The notes beneath the pieces were generated by a model. It did no database searches. It saw nothing but the letters and a program-made list of their open reading frames with translations, and had not been told where the DNA came from. Shown piece after piece: positions 26,344-36,652 of a stretch of DNA of 64,000 bases (positions within the stretch are counted from its first letter, which is position 1; the number at the start of each line of letters is the position of its first letter). The stretch comes from Mycobacterium sp. 852014-50255_SCH5639931 (GTDB lineage Bacteria; Actinomycetota; Actinomycetes; Mycobacteriales; Mycobacteriaceae): contig NZ_LZSV01000001.1 in NCBI RefSeq assembly GCF_001665605.1, forward strand, positions 19,494-83,493, given 5' to 3'. The position numbers and the translations under genes were made by a program.

Positions 26344-27885
26344 CTACCGGAAACCCACCATCTCGCTGCCCCAGGCCGCGCGGATGCTCGCATCGACATC
26401 GTGCGCTGCGGTATCGCGCTTGTCGATGATCAGGCAGGCGCGATCGACCTCCCGGTAGGGCCTCCAGTCCGGCTCGCCGGCCGGGCCCGTCGGCTTCGAC
26501 TGCGCAGCGAAGTTGATCCACCGGGTGCGCATTCTCTTGGAGACCGCCTTGGCGGTTTTGCTGCCGCCCAGTTTCAGCGTGGGATCCTTCGGCGCCCCGA
26601 GATTGCCCCAGACGTAAGGCAATTCGGTGGCGTGGGCGGCATTGACCAACAGCAGCTTCAGTAGTGGGGTCGCATAATCGAACCGGTACAGGTACACCGG
26701 TGCCACCCTGCTGTGCCCCTCGGCCAGCCAGACCGAGGGCATCCGGAACCCGACGTCCGTTGCGATGCTCAAACTCCTTGCCCTGCGCCGCAACCGCGAA
26801 TACGTCGATCCGATCTGCTCGTCGGTCGGCAATTGCAGGTCGGGCTGTTCGGCGGCGATCTGGTCGAACATCGACGTGATCGCGCGAGGCGTGATCGGCA
26901 TCAGCCGCGACCGCATCAACCGGAAGAGCGCCGCCTCGTGCTTGTTTGTCCCGATGATCAAGGGGACGGGAAGCGAGCGGCCCTCCTGCACGCGCTTGAC
27001 CGGGTAGTCGTCCAGCAACTCGCCGTCGATGATCGGGACGAACGCCAGGAGGCCGGGATTACGCACGGGCACTTCGTCGAAGACCTCTTGGGACGCGGCA
27101 AGCAGCACCGCGGTGGGCACGTCGGGCAACCGGTCCGCGTCGACGTCAAGCCTGTCGAGGACGGTCTCGGCGACGCGCTCGGCCCTGCGCCGGTCGTATA
27201 CCGATGTGGCCGGTGAACTCTGGGCGATCGCACGGGCGAACAGCCCCTCGGCCGACGGGCTGGCGAGCAGGGTCGTCACGATCCCCGCGCCGGCGGATTC
27301 GCCGAACAGCGTGACGTTGCGGGGATCGCCGCCGAACGCGGCGATGTTGTCACGCACCCAGCTCAGTGCCGCCAGCACGTCGCGCAGCCCGACGTTGGAG
27401 TCGAACCGCCGCCGCGCCGTGGAAAACGACGACAGGTCCATGAAACCGAGCGCTCCCACCCGGTAGTTGACGGTGACCACGATGACGTCGCCCTCGCCGG
27501 CCAGCCGGCGCCCGTCGTACAGCGCCTGGCTGCCCGATCCCAGGACGTACGCGCCCCCGTGAAGCCACACCATCACGGGCTTACCGTCACCCGGCTGCGT
27601 GGCTGACGACGCCCAGACGTTCAGCCGCAGGCAGTCTTCGCCCTGCGGCGCGCCCAGATCGAGCGGCATGTTGGGGAAGACCGGCTGCGGGCAGGCCGGC
27701 CCGTAGCGGGTGGCGTCGGCGACCTCGGTCCACCGCTCGGGAGGCTGCGGCGCCCGGAAGCGCAGCGCGCCGACGGGCGGGGCGGCATACCGGACGCCCT
27801 TCCACGAGCTGACGCGGCCGTCGTCGGCGCCGCGGACGGGGCCGAAGGTGGTTTCGACCACCCGGTCACTGGTCGTAGTCGTCAT
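26344..27885 (-). CDS. carboxylesterase, type B (para-nitrobenzyl esterase-like)
   Basis: A full-length 513-residue carboxylesterase. Family signatures are EDCLRLNVWAS near residue 80, the oxyanion hole MVWLHGGAYVLGSGS near 105, the nucleophile elbow TLFGESAGAG near 195 and the catalytic His in HATELPYVWGN near 417. Substrate is unknown; relatives hydrolyse lipid or aryl esters. In H37Rv the counterpart is annotated as two fragments (Rv1104 and Rv1105); here one uninterrupted frame spans the gene. It follows the dienelactone hydrolase-like gene by 15 bp on the same strand. Confidence 0.9.
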   Translation of the reverse strand: MTTTTSDRVVETTFGPVRGADDGRVSSWKGVRYAAPPVGALRFRAPQPPERWTEVADATRYGPACPQPVFPNMPLDLGAPQGEDCLRLNVWASSATQPGDGKPVMVWLHGGAYVLGSGSQALYDGRRLAGEGDVIVVTVNYRVGALGFMDLSSFSTARRRFDSNVGLRDVLAALSWVRDNIAAFGGDPRNVTLFGESAGAGIVTTLLASPSAEGLFARAIAQSSPATSVYDRRRAERVAETVLDRLDVDADRLPDVPTAVLLAASQEVFDEVPVRNPGLLAFVPIIDGELLDDYPVKRVQEGRSLPVPLIIGTNKHEAALFRLMRSRLMPITPRAITSMFDQIAAEQPDLQLPTDEQIGSTYSRLRRRARSLSIATDVGFRMPSVWLAEGHSRVAPVYLYRFDYATPLLKLLLVNAAHATELPYVWGNLGAPKDPTLKLGGSKTAKAVSKRMRTRWINFAAQSKPTGPAGEPDWRPYREVDRACLIIDKRDTAAHDVDASIRAAWGSEMVGFR

Positions 27886-27900
27886 GCGTATGGAGCTTTC

Positions 27901-28698
27901 CTAACAAAGGCGCTGGGTGAGGAACTCGACTACCCGCTTGCGGGCCTCGTACGCCGGCTGGCCGTCGACTTCGCGGACCTCGTCGGTCAACACGGAGTGC
28001 GCCAGCTTGCCGAAACCGCCCACATTGCCCGGCCCTGAGTCGATCTCGATGACCTCGAACGCGTCACCGAGCCGCTCCTTGAGCACCGCGAACCGTTCGC
28101 GCGGCACGGCGCTGTCCTCGCTGAACCGCAGACCCATCGCGCACAGGCCGTCGTTGGCGCAGCGATCGGCCACGGTGGCCAGTTCGGATTCGCTCAGGCC
28201 GGGATCGCGGCGCCGCGCCCGCCCCAGCGGCAGCGGCACCGACGGCTGCGAAAGCACCGGGGCCAGCACGGCGTCGTCGACCGCGACGGCCAGCGCGAAG
28301 CCGCCGGTGAAGCATTGGCCGATCACGCCGACACCCTTGCCCGGCGTCGACGCGTTGAGGTCACGGGCCAGCGCGCGCAGGAACATCGACACCGGCCGCT
28401 GCTTGTTCGTCGCGAAGGCCGCGAATTCCTTTGCCACACACGCCCGGCTGATCGAGGAGGCGATGTAGCCGACCGTCTTGGGTTTGCCCGGCTCACCGAA
28501 CAGCGACGGCATGGCGACGGTGAAGCCGTTGTCCACCAGGTGATTGCCCAAGGCCAGCACACCTGGATGGATCCCGGGTATCTCGGGAATCAGCACCACC
28601 CCCGGGCCGCTGCCCTTGCGGTAGACGTCATGGGTGTAGCCGCCTCCGCTGAACGGCGCCACCGACCATCCGGACAGATCCGCTTGGGGTGCAGTCAC
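27901..28698 (-). CDS. dienelactone hydrolase family protein
   Basis: A 265-residue alpha/beta hydrolase of the DLH family. It has the oxyanion-region segment GVVLIPEIPGIHPGVLALG, the nucleophile motif GVIGQCFTGGFALA with Cys as nucleophile (typical of DLH) at about residue 128, and a long helical C-terminal part. The acid and His cannot be placed with confidence. The start GTG at 28698 has GAAGGAAGG 7 nt upstream; the frame continues to 28785 with a basic, non-conserved extension. It lies 13 bp after the DUF4245 gene and 15 bp before the esterase gene, forming a three-gene transcript. Confidence 0.8.
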   Translation of the reverse strand: MTAPQADLSGWSVAPFSGGGYTHDVYRKGSGPGVVLIPEIPGIHPGVLALGNHLVDNGFTVAMPSLFGEPGKPKTVGYIASSISRACVAKEFAAFATNKQRPVSMFLRALARDLNASTPGKGVGVIGQCFTGGFALAVAVDDAVLAPVLSQPSVPLPLGRARRRDPGLSESELATVADRCANDGLCAMGLRFSEDSAVPRERFAVLKERLGDAFEVIEIDSGPGNVGGFGKLAHSVLTDEVREVDGQPAYEARKRVVEFLTQRLC

Positions 28699-28711
28699 GC
28701 TCGGCCTTCCT

Positions 28712-29410
28712 TCAGCGCGCGGGTAACGGCGGCTGCGATTGCGTCGCCGAGGCCAGCGTACGGAACTGATCGGTGTTGCCGGCACCGGTTATCGCGATTT
28801 GGGTGGCCCCGGTCGGGCCGGTGAGCCGGGTCGTCCACACCGGCTCGGCGTCCGCCCCGCTCTGGCCGGCGCCGTTGTAGACCACCCAGTTGGTCCCGGC
28901 GACGTCGACCGTTCCGGCCGGATACGCCGACGAATGGATCGAGCCCACCAGCTTGTCCTCGTCGGCGTTGCTCTGGGTGAGGCTCAGATACATCCCGGTC
29001 GGGCTGATGTAACCCACGACCGAGGTGGCCGCGTTCAGCCGCTGACCGGTCGAAGGATCGGTGCGGCCGCCCTGGATGCCGCCGCGGCTGCCGGAGTTGG
29101 CCTGCCAGCCGGCGGGCAGCTTGGGCAGCCGAATGGGGAAGCCGAGCGTCGTGGCATCGGCCCGCAGCGCCGACGGCGCGTCGTAGGACGGGACCGCGCC
29201 CTGGTGGCTGCCGGGCTGGAACGAGCACATGCCCACCAGGCCGGCCAGCAAGATGCACCCGATGACCAGCGGCATCAGTGACCAGAACATGTCGCGGCCG
29301 TCCTGCAGCAAGCGCGGTTTGGCCGGCCTGGCAGCCGGTCCGGCCACCGGGGCCGGCTCGCCGGCCACCTGGGCCTCCGAGCTGGCATTCAGCGGCGGCT
29401 CTTCGGTCAT
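28712..29410 (-). CDS. DUF4245 membrane-anchored protein (Rv1100-like)
   Basis: A 232-residue protein, the same length as Rv1100. A Pro/Ala-rich cytoplasmic N-terminus of about 40 residues is followed by one membrane helix ([20 protein letters not shown]) and an extracytoplasmic domain of about 165 residues with [37 protein letters not shown] and [10 protein letters not shown], the DUF4245 pattern. Function unknown. It is divergent from glpX with only about 55 bp between starts, as in M. tuberculosis. Confidence 0.82.
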   Translation of the reverse strand: MTEEPPLNASSEAQVAGEPAPVAGPAARPAKPRLLQDGRDMFWSLMPLVIGCILLAGLVGMCSFQPGSHQGAVPSYDAPSALRADATTLGFPIRLPKLPAGWQANSGSRGGIQGGRTDPSTGQRLNAATSVVGYISPTGMYLSLTQSNADEDKLVGSIHSSAYPAGTVDVAGTNWVVYNGAGQSGADAEPVWTTRLTGPTGATQIAITGAGNTDQFRTLASATQSQPPLPAR

Positions 29411-29465
29411 CCCCCGAGTATCCCAGTTCCAGCAGACCGATCAGCTTCTGGGACAATCTCCAACC

Positions 29466-30518
29466 ATGACAGTTGAGGGCAACCGCCCATCTGGACGGCC
29501 ACGTGGTGAAGCCCCGGACCGCAACCTGGCCCTGGAACTGGTCCGGGTGACCGAGGCCGGCGCCATGGCCGCCGGCCGCTGGGTGGGCCGCGGCGACAAA
29601 GAGGGCGGCGACGGCGCGGCCGTCGACGCCATGCGCGAACTGGTCAACACGGTGTCGATGCGCGGCGTGGTGGTCATCGGCGAAGGCGAGAAGGACCACG
29701 CGCCGATGCTCTACAACGGCGAGGAGGTCGGCAACGGCGACGGCCCCGACTGCGACTTCGCGGTGGACCCGATCGACGGCACGACGCTGATGAGCAAGGG
29801 CATGCCCAACGCCATCTCGGTCCTGGCGGTCGCCGACCGCGGCGCGATGTTCGACCCGTCGGCGGTGTTCTACATGAACAAGATCGCCGTAGGACCCGAG
29901 GCCGCCAACGTGCTCGACATCACCGCCCCGATCGCCGAGAACATCAAGGCCGTCGCAAAGGTGAAAGCGCTGTCGGTCCGCGACATGACCGTGTGCATCC
30001 TGGACCGGCCCCGGCACGCCCAGCTGATCGAGGACGTCCGGCTGACCGGCGCCCGCATCCGGCTGATCACCGACGGCGACGTCGCCGGCGCCATCTCGGC
30101 CTGCCGGCCGCAGTCGGGCACCGACATGCTGGCCGGGATCGGCGGCACCCCCGAGGGCATCATCGCCGCCGCCGCGATCCGCTGCATGGGTGGCGCCATC
30201 CAGGCGCAGCTGGCGCCCAAGGACGACGAGGAACGCCAGAAGGCTATCGACGCCGGCCACGACGTCGATCGGGTGCTGACCACCGAGGACCTGGTGTCCG
30301 GTGAGAACGTCTTCTTCTGCGCCACCGGGGTCACCAACGGCGACCTGCTCAGCGGCGTGCAGTACTACCCCGGCGGCTGCACCACGCAGTCGATCGTGAT
30401 GCGGTCGAAGTCGGGAACTGTCCGCATGATCGAGGCCTATCACCGGCTCTCGAAGCTCAACGAGTACTCCGCCATCGACTTCACCGGCGACAGCACTGCC
30501 GCGTATCCCCTGCCCTGA
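29466..30518 (+). CDS. glpX: class II fructose-1,6-bisphosphatase GlpX
   Basis: Gluconeogenic hydrolysis of fructose 1,6-bisphosphate; the orthologue Rv1099c is the main FBPase of M. tuberculosis. 350 aa. Metal and phosphate motifs are [38 protein letters not shown] and the lithium-sensitive motif positions in DPIDGTT. The C-terminal [18 protein letters not shown] and a final [10 protein letters not shown] fit the class. The start ATG is at 29466. Upstream in-frame codons reach to 29229 but run through the divergent gene. Followed by fum after 25 bp, forming a carbon-metabolism operon. Confidence 0.95.
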   Translation: MTVEGNRPSGRPRGEAPDRNLALELVRVTEAGAMAAGRWVGRGDKEGGDGAAVDAMRELVNTVSMRGVVVIGEGEKDHAPMLYNGEEVGNGDGPDCDFAVDPIDGTTLMSKGMPNAISVLAVADRGAMFDPSAVFYMNKIAVGPEAANVLDITAPIAENIKAVAKVKALSVRDMTVCILDRPRHAQLIEDVRLTGARIRLITDGDVAGAISACRPQSGTDMLAGIGGTPEGIIAAAAIRCMGGAIQAQLAPKDDEERQKAIDAGHDVDRVLTTEDLVSGENVFFCATGVTNGDLLSGVQYYPGGCTTQSIVMRSKSGTVRMIEAYHRLSKLNEYSAIDFTGDSTAAYPLP

Positions 30519-30543
30519 CCGAAACCAGCGAGGACTGCTACCT

Positions 30544-31956
30544 ATGGCCGATAGCGCCACCGATACCGAATACCGCATCGAACACGACACCATGGGCGAG
30601 GTCCGGGTACCCGCAAAGGCGTTGTGGCGCGCGCAAACCCAGCGCGCCGTGGAGAACTTTCCCATCTCGGGCCGGGGCCTGGAGCGTACCCAGATCCGCG
30701 CGCTGGGCCTGCTGAAGGGCGCCTGCGCGCAGGTCAACAAGGACCTCGGATTGCTGGCACCGGAGAAGGCGGACGCCATCATCGCCGCGGCCGCCGAAAT
30801 CGCCGACGGCCAACACGACGACCAGTTCCCCATCGACGTCTTCCAGACCGGCTCGGGCACCAGCTCCAACATGAACACCAACGAGGTGATCGCGAGCATC
30901 GCCGCGGCCAACGGTGTCACGGTGCACCCCAACGACGACGTGAACATGTCGCAGTCGTCCAACGACACCTTCCCGACCGCCACCCACATCGCGGCGACCG
31001 AGGCCGCGGTGCGTCACCTGATCCCGGCACTCGAGGTGTTGCACGAAGCGCTGGAGAGCAAGGCCCGCGAGTGGCACACGGTGGTCAAGTCGGGCCGCAC
31101 CCACCTGATGGATGCGGTTCCGGTGACCCTCGGCCAGGAATTCAGCGGCTACGCCCGCCAGATCGAGGCGGGAATCGAGCGGGTGCGCGCCACGCTGCCA
31201 CGGCTGGGCGAGCTGGCGATCGGCGGGACCGCGGTCGGCACCGGCCTCAACGCCCCCGACGGCTTCGGCGCCCGGGTGGTCGAGACGTTGATCGCCTCCA
31301 CCGGCCTGAACGAACTGCGCACGGCCGCCAACTCTTTCGAAGCTCAGGCCGCGCGCGACGGCCTGGTCGAGGCCTCCGGCGCGCTGCGCACCATCGCGGT
31401 GTCGCTGACCAAGATCGCCAACGACATCCGCTGGATGGGATCGGGCCCACTGACCGGCCTGGCGGAGATCCAGCTGCCGGACCTTCAGCCGGGCAGCTCG
31501 ATCATGCCGGGCAAAGTGAATCCCGTTCTGCCGGAAGCGGTTACGCAGGTGGCCGCCCAGGTGATCGGCAATGACGCCGCGGTGGCCGTCGGCGGCTTGT
31601 CCGGCGCGTTCGAGCTCAACGTCTACATCCCGATGATGGCCCGCAACATCCTCGAGTCGTTCAAGCTGCTGACCAACGTGTCGAGGCTGTTCGCGGACCG
31701 ATGCATCACCGGCCTGGTCGCCAACGTCGATCACCTTCGGGAGCTGGCCGAATCGTCGCCGTCGATCGTGACGCCGTTGAACTCGGCGATCGGCTACGAG
31801 GAGGCCGCCGCGGTGGCCAAGCAGGCCCTCAAGGAGCGCAAGACGATTCGCCAGACCGTGATCGACCGCGGTTTGATCGGCGAGAAGCTCTCGGAAGAAG
31901 AACTTGACCGCCGCCTGGATGTCTTGGCGATGGCCAAGGTCAAGCCGGCGAAGTAG
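30544..31956 (+). CDS. fum: class II fumarate hydratase
   Basis: Interconverts fumarate and malate in the TCA cycle as a cytoplasmic homotetramer. 470 aa. Family regions are visible: [19 protein letters not shown] (about residues 100-118), [16 protein letters not shown], the [18 protein letters not shown] active-site region and the signature [11 protein letters not shown] at about 318-328. The flexible SS loop carries the catalytic Ser. It lies in the glpX-fum-Rv1097c operon, 25 bp after glpX. Confidence 0.95.
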   Translation: MADSATDTEYRIEHDTMGEVRVPAKALWRAQTQRAVENFPISGRGLERTQIRALGLLKGACAQVNKDLGLLAPEKADAIIAAAAEIADGQHDDQFPIDVFQTGSGTSSNMNTNEVIASIAAANGVTVHPNDDVNMSQSSNDTFPTATHIAATEAAVRHLIPALEVLHEALESKAREWHTVVKSGRTHLMDAVPVTLGQEFSGYARQIEAGIERVRATLPRLGELAIGGTAVGTGLNAPDGFGARVVETLIASTGLNELRTAANSFEAQAARDGLVEASGALRTIAVSLTKIANDIRWMGSGPLTGLAEIQLPDLQPGSSIMPGKVNPVLPEAVTQVAAQVIGNDAAVAVGGLSGAFELNVYIPMMARNILESFKLLTNVSRLFADRCITGLVANVDHLRELAESSPSIVTPLNSAIGYEEAAAVAKQALKERKTIRQTVIDRGLIGEKLSEEELDRRLDVLAMAKVKPAK

Positions 31957-31971
31957 GCGGGAGGTGCAGCG

Positions 31972-32883
31972 ATGACGGCTCCTCCCGGCGGCCCCTACGG
32001 CCAGGGGCCTTACGGAAATCCGTATGGACAGCAACCCTATTGGGGCGGCCAGCCCCAGGGTGGCCCGCAACCGTACCCGCCGACCGGCCCCTACCAGTAT
32101 CCGCCCCAGGCGTATCCGCAAGCGGGACAACAGTTCCCGCCGGGGCCGTACCCGCCCGGACCACCGCCCGGCGGCCCCGGCTCGAAGCTGCCCTGGCTGA
32201 TCGTCGGTGGCCTCGTCATCCTGGCCGTCATCGCGCTGGTGGCCACCCTGGTCGTGATGCGCGGCGGCAGCCACGGCAGGTCGCCGGCCGCCGGGCCGTC
32301 GTCGACCAGCAGCACCACCAGCCAACCGAAGGGCCAGCAGACCGCCACCGACTGCACCCCGAACGTGTCCGGCGGTGAGATACCGAGGACCGACTCGATC
32401 GCCGCAGGCAAGCTCTCGTTCCCGGCCAGCTCGGTGCCGCCCAACTGGACGGTGTTCTCCGACGATCAGAACCCGAACCTGATCGGCGCCGTGGGCGTCG
32501 CCCAGGAAGTGCCCGGGGCGAGTCAGTGGATGATGACGGCAGAGGTCGGCGTCAGCAACTTCGTCTCCAGCATGGACGTCACCGCCCAGGCGTCGAAGTT
32601 GGTGCAGTGCATCGCCAACGGGCCCGGATACGCGAACGCGTCGCCCACGCTGGGACCGACGAAGACGTCGTCGATCACCGTCGACGGGACCAAGGCTGCC
32701 CGCGCCGACGCCGACGTCACGATCGCCGACCGCACCCGCAACGTGAAGGGCGACTCCGTCACCGTCATCGCCGTCGACACCAAGCCGGTCACCGTGTTCG
32801 TCGGCAGCACACCCATCGGTGACAGCGCTTCCGCGGACATCATCGGGCGGATGATCGCCGCGCTGAAGGTCGCGAAGTCCTGA
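31972..32883 (+). CDS. Gly/Pro/Tyr-rich membrane-anchored protein (Rv1097c-like)
   Basis: A 303-residue protein. Residues 1-75 are repeats of Gly, Pro, Tyr and Gln (GGPYGQGPYGNPYGQQPYW), probably disordered. One membrane helix follows at about residues 78-98 (PWLIVGGLVILAVIALVATL), then a Ser/Thr linker and an extracytoplasmic domain of about 190 residues with two Cys (ATDCTPNVSGG and LVQCIANGPG) resembling the sensor-like domains of mycobacterial membrane proteins. Function is unknown. Located 15 bp after fum in the same operon. Confidence 0.8.
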   Translation: MTAPPGGPYGQGPYGNPYGQQPYWGGQPQGGPQPYPPTGPYQYPPQAYPQAGQQFPPGPYPPGPPPGGPGSKLPWLIVGGLVILAVIALVATLVVMRGGSHGRSPAAGPSSTSSTTSQPKGQQTATDCTPNVSGGEIPRTDSIAAGKLSFPASSVPPNWTVFSDDQNPNLIGAVGVAQEVPGASQWMMTAEVGVSNFVSSMDVTAQASKLVQCIANGPGYANASPTLGPTKTSSITVDGTKAARADADVTIADRTRNVKGDSVTVIAVDTKPVTVFVGSTPIGDSASADIIGRMIAALKVAKS

Positions 32884-32893
32884 CGCGGCCCGA

Positions 32894-34441
32894 CTAGGCC
32901 GGCGCCGAGACGTGGGTGGCTTCGGATCGCCCCCGCAGAACGGTGGAATAGCACTCGGCCCAATGCGTTGCCTCGATTTCGTCCGCCCGCTCGATGGCCG
33001 CCGCCGCGCACAGGATCCGCCGGTCGGCGGTCTTGGCGAGGTCCGCCAGCCGCGCGGCCTCGTTGACCGCGTCGCCGATCACCGTGTACTCGTAACGGTT
33101 TTCGGCGCCGATGTTGCCGGCGAAGACACGGCCCGCCGAGACGCCGATGCCGAAATCGACCGGTAGCCGCCGCAGCTGGGTGCCCAGGGCGCGGGCGGTC
33201 GCAAGCGCGGCCGACGCCGGCTCGCTGGTCGGCAACGGCGCCCCGAAGACGGCAAGCGCGGCATCCCCGGCGAATTTGTTGATCAGCCCGTGGTGTTCGT
33301 CGACGGCATTGACGACGATGCGGAAGAAATCGTTGAGGATTTCGGCAACCTCTTGCGGGGGGCGGCTTTCCGCCAGCTGCGTCGAGCCCACCAGGTCGAT
33401 GTAGAGGACCGCCGCCTCGACCACGTCCCCCGACAGCGATGCGCCCTCGTCGATGGCGCGCTGGGCGACGTCCGCCCCGACGTGGCGCCCGAATAGGTCG
33501 CGCAACCGGTCGCGCTCGGCCAGCCCGGCCACCATGCGATTGAAACCCGTTTGCAGACGTCCGATTTGCGAGCGCTCATAGGCTCCGACGTAGGTCCCGA
33601 TGCGGCCGTGTTCGACCTCCGCCATGGCATCGACCACCTCGCCGAGCGGATCGGAAATGGACCGTGACGTCAAGATCATGGTCGGCAGCCCGAGCACTAG
33701 TGCCGCCAGGGACACCACGAGGATCGGAACATCCAGCGACGCCGACTTCTCGATCAGCCACCCGTACGAGCGAAGGACGACCAGGGTTGCGATCACCCCG
33801 ATGGGGAAGGCGCTGCACAAAAACCACAGCAGGACCAGTCGCGCGTACACGCCGGGCACTGCCAGCCGCGGCTCGCAGCCCAGCGTGGCGGCGCGCATGA
33901 TGGGGCGCAGGACGCGCTGCGCCAGCAGCATCGCCGTACCGGCGGCGGCGGGTCCGCCGAGCAGCACACCGAGCGCTATGGGCAGCAGCAGCTGCGCCCC
34001 GCCGCCCAGGTTCAGCAACATGAAGATTCCGCCGCTGACACCCCAGGCCCCGAACAGGATCACCGACTGGCGGCCGGGCAGCTTCATCGCGGCCTCGCGC
34101 TGCTCCTGGTTGGGTTCGGCCCCGGCCGCGTACCAGCGCAGCGTCGGGGCCGCGCTCACGATCGCGGCCGCCGCGACGCCGACGATGCCCAACAGAACGA
34201 GCACGACCACCGCCGTGGTGTTGGCCTGCGCGAAGTCGGCATTAGCCCCGACCGACGTGTGGCCGCGCAGTGGAACCAAGATGGCGGCCGCTTCGATGAC
34301 GGCCAGAAAGTAGGACAGGGCGAGGTCGCCCCCGTATTGAATCGCCAACCGCCGGGCCGACTTTCGTTGACCCGCAGACGCTCGCGGCCGGCGATTCCGA
34401 AGCCGGGCGGTCGCGCGGGCCCACAAGCTCGTGCTAAGCAC
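32894..34441 (-). CDS. membrane adenylate cyclase with HAMP and class III cyclase domain
   Basis: A 515-residue protein of the Rv1318c/Rv3645 type: six membrane helices (residues about 35-270), a HAMP linker (about 275-330, ISDPLGEVVDAMAEVEHGRIG) and a class III cyclase domain. The metal-binding Asp are in VLYIDLVGSTQ and KFAGDAALAVFGAP. The Lys of KFAGDA and the Asn and Arg of IGDAVNEAARL are intact, so catalysis is expected; the purine Asp is replaced by Thr (EYTVIGD), usual for this group. The start GTG at 34441 overlaps the deacetylase stop by 8 bp. I recall no cyclase at this place in H37Rv. Confidence 0.87.
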   Translation of the reverse strand: MLSTSLWARATARLRNRRPRASAGQRKSARRLAIQYGGDLALSYFLAVIEAAAILVPLRGHTSVGANADFAQANTTAVVVLVLLGIVGVAAAAIVSAAPTLRWYAAGAEPNQEQREAAMKLPGRQSVILFGAWGVSGGIFMLLNLGGGAQLLLPIALGVLLGGPAAAGTAMLLAQRVLRPIMRAATLGCEPRLAVPGVYARLVLLWFLCSAFPIGVIATLVVLRSYGWLIEKSASLDVPILVVSLAALVLGLPTMILTSRSISDPLGEVVDAMAEVEHGRIGTYVGAYERSQIGRLQTGFNRMVAGLAERDRLRDLFGRHVGADVAQRAIDEGASLSGDVVEAAVLYIDLVGSTQLAESRPPQEVAEILNDFFRIVVNAVDEHHGLINKFAGDAALAVFGAPLPTSEPASAALATARALGTQLRRLPVDFGIGVSAGRVFAGNIGAENRYEYTVIGDAVNEAARLADLAKTADRRILCAAAAIERADEIEATHWAECYSTVLRGRSEATHVSAPA

Positions 34442-35309
34442 CGTTGTTCGGACCGCCCGAGTTCTGGCCCGGGATGTCGGTGATCGGGAAGTTGGGCATC
34501 GGCTTGGGCGAGGACGTGCTCGGCAGCGGCGGGATGTCACCGGGCGGGATGTCGTGGAGTTCGTTCACCGGCGGCCCGTTCTCGCGGCTGCCATAGCTGC
34601 TCCCCGGCGCCCGCGGGCCCAGCAGTTCGCTGACCGTCACCATCCGGTAGCCGTTGGCCTTGAGCACCGGGATGAACTGGTAGACCAGGTCGGCGGTGCT
34701 CGAGTAGGTGTCATGGAACAACACCACCGAACCGGGCTTGATGTACGTCATCAGCATGTACCGCGTCGCCGCCGTGTTCGAGTCGTTCGCCCAGTCGAAA
34801 GGAATGACATCCCAGAGGATTTCGGCGAGCCCGAACCGGCCCGCCGTCTGGCGCACGGCATCGTTGGACAGCCCGCCGGCGGGGCGATACAGGTTGGGGG
34901 TCCGGCCCGTGGCGGCGGCGATCGCGTCGTTGGCCTTGGAAAACTGGGAGGCGATGTCTTCGGGAGGGATCGTCACCATGTTGGGGTGTTCCCAGGTGTG
35001 GTTGCCGATCTCCATCCCGGCGTCGGCGACCTGCTTGGCCCCCGCGGGGTTCGCGGCCACCTTGTTGCCGATCTCGAAGAACGTGGCCTTCGCGTCGTTG
35101 TCCTTCAGGATCTGCAGCAGCCGGCCGTCGAATGGGCTGGGTCCGTCGTCGAACGTCAGCGCGACACACTTGACCACCGAGCAACTGAGGTTGTCGGCGC
35201 GCGTCACGTGACCGGTGAGACCCCCGATCACCAGCACCGCAACCGCCGCGACGACACCGACAACGGTGCGCCAGTAGCGCCAGGCTTGGCTGTCGGGTCT
35301 TTTCGGCAC
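34434..35309 (-). CDS. polysaccharide deacetylase (Rv1096-like)
   Basis: NodB-type de-N-acetylase, 291 aa. An N-terminal anchor or signal (residues about 12-30, RTVVGVVAAVAVLVIGGLTG) places the domain outside. Catalytic motifs are ALTFDDGPSPFDG (metal and base Asp), GNHTWEHPNM (metal His), YRPAGGLSND and SVVLFHDTYSSTADL. Rv1096 has been described as a peptidoglycan deacetylase. The last about 50 residues are Pro-rich. The gene lies 41 bp downstream of phoH2 and overlaps the cyclase gene, so phoH2, this gene and the cyclase are probably co-transcribed. Confidence 0.92.
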   Translation of the reverse strand: MPKRPDSQAWRYWRTVVGVVAAVAVLVIGGLTGHVTRADNLSCSVVKCVALTFDDGPSPFDGRLLQILKDNDAKATFFEIGNKVAANPAGAKQVADAGMEIGNHTWEHPNMVTIPPEDIASQFSKANDAIAAATGRTPNLYRPAGGLSNDAVRQTAGRFGLAEILWDVIPFDWANDSNTAATRYMLMTYIKPGSVVLFHDTYSSTADLVYQFIPVLKANGYRMVTVSELLGPRAPGSSYGSRENGPPVNELHDIPPGDIPPLPSTSSPKPMPNFPITDIPGQNSGGPNNGA

Positions 35310-35350
35310 CGTCGAAGTTTATCGAACGCGTGGCCAGGCGAAATCCGCCG

Positions 35351-36652
35351 TCACTGCGGTCCGGCGATCTCCTCGAGCATCTCGGTGACCAGCGCGGCAA
35401 TCGGCGACCGCTCGCTGCGCAACAGCGTGATGTGGGCGAACAGCGGGTGGCCTTTGAGCTTCTCGATCACCGCGGCGACCCCGTCGTGCCGGCCGACCCG
35501 CAGGTTGTCACGCTGTGCGATGTCGTGCGTCAGCACCACCCGCGACCCGGCTCCCAGCCTGGACAGCACCGTCAGCAAGACGTTGCGTTCCAGCGACTGG
35601 GCCTCGTCGACGATCACGAACGAGTCGTGCAGCGACCGGCCACGGATGTGGGTCAGCGGCAGCACCTCGAGCATGCCCCGGGAGAGCACCTCTTCGAGCA
35701 CGGCCGGGCTGGCCAGTCCCTCGAGCGTGTCGAAGACCGCCTGCGCCCAGGGGCCCATCTTCTCGCTCTCGCTGCCGGGCAGGTAGCCCAGCTCCTGGCC
35801 GCCCACGGCGTACAGCGGCCGGAAGACCACCACCTTGCGCTGGGTCCGCCGTTCCAGCACGGCCTCCAGGCCCGCGCACAACGCCAGCGCCGACTTGCCG
35901 GTGCCGGCCTTGCCGCCCAGCGACACGATGCCCACCGACTCGTCGAGCAGCAGGTCGAGCGCCACCCGCTGTTCGGCGGACCGGCCGCGCAGGCCGAATG
36001 CCTCGCGGTCGCCGCGAACCAGCTGCACGCGTTTGTCCGCATTGACCCGGCCCAGCGCGTGCGAGCTGCCGCCGAGCAGCCGAATGCCGGTGTGGCAGGG
36101 CAGGTCTCGCGCTTCGGTCAGGTCGATCTCACCTTCGGCGAACAACGCGTCGATGTCCTCGGTGGCGGTCTCGATCTCACGCATCCCCGACCATCCGGAG
36201 GCCACCACGTCTTGCGCGTGATACTCGTCGGCGGCCAGCCCGACCGCGGCGGCCTTGACGCGAAGCGGAATGTCCTTGCTGACCAACGTCACTCGCTTGC
36301 CTTCGGCGGCGAGGTTGGCGGCGCAGCTCAAAATACGGCAGTCGTTGTTGTCGCTGCGGAAACCGGCGGGCAGCACCGCGGGGTCGGTGTGGTTGAGCTC
36401 GACGTGAAGCGTACCGCCTTGTGCCCCAACGGGAATGGGCTGATCGAGCCGGCCGTGCAGGAGCCGGAGATCGTCGAACAGGCGCAACGCCTGACGGGCG
36501 AACCACCCCAACTCGTGGTGATGCCGTTTGGCCTCCAGTTCGCTGATCACCACCAGCGGAACCACCACCTCGTGCTCGGCGAACCGGCTGCACGCCCAGG
36601 GGTCGGACAGCAGCACGGAGGTGTCGATCACGTAGGTCCGGATTTCGGTCAC
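35351..36652 (-). CDS. phoH2: PhoH2, PIN domain-ATPase fusion
   Basis: RNA helicase and ribonuclease of the PhoH2 family, 433 aa. The N-terminal PIN domain (residues 1-130) has the acidic residues in [18 protein letters not shown] and [12 protein letters not shown]. The C-terminal PhoH ATPase has Walker [16 protein letters not shown] near residue 258 and Walker [13 protein letters not shown] near 345. A GAGGAG Shine-Dalgarno lies 6-7 nt before the GTG start. That GTG overlaps the stop of a short upstream frame by 4 bp (GTGA), the arrangement of the phoAT-phoH2 toxin-antitoxin-like pair. Confidence 0.93.
   Translation of the reverse strand: MTEIRTYVIDTSVLLSDPWACSRFAEHEVVVPLVVISELEAKRHHHELGWFARQALRLFDDLRLLHGRLDQPIPVGAQGGTLHVELNHTDPAVLPAGFRSDNNDCRILSCAANLAAEGKRVTLVSKDIPLRVKAAAVGLAADEYHAQDVVASGWSGMREIETATEDIDALFAEGEIDLTEARDLPCHTGIRLLGGSSHALGRVNADKRVQLVRGDREAFGLRGRSAEQRVALDLLLDESVGIVSLGGKAGTGKSALALCAGLEAVLERRTQRKVVVFRPLYAVGGQELGYLPGSESEKMGPWAQAVFDTLEGLASPAVLEEVLSRGMLEVLPLTHIRGRSLHDSFVIVDEAQSLERNVLLTVLSRLGAGSRVVLTHDIAQRDNLRVGRHDGVAAVIEKLKGHPLFAHITLLRSERSPIAALVTEMLEEIAGPQ

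Noticed and set aside
28695..30989. 764-codon minus-strand frame across glpX and fum
   Set aside because: Antisense to two enzymes with intact catalytic signatures; its product is His/Gly/Val-rich without domains.
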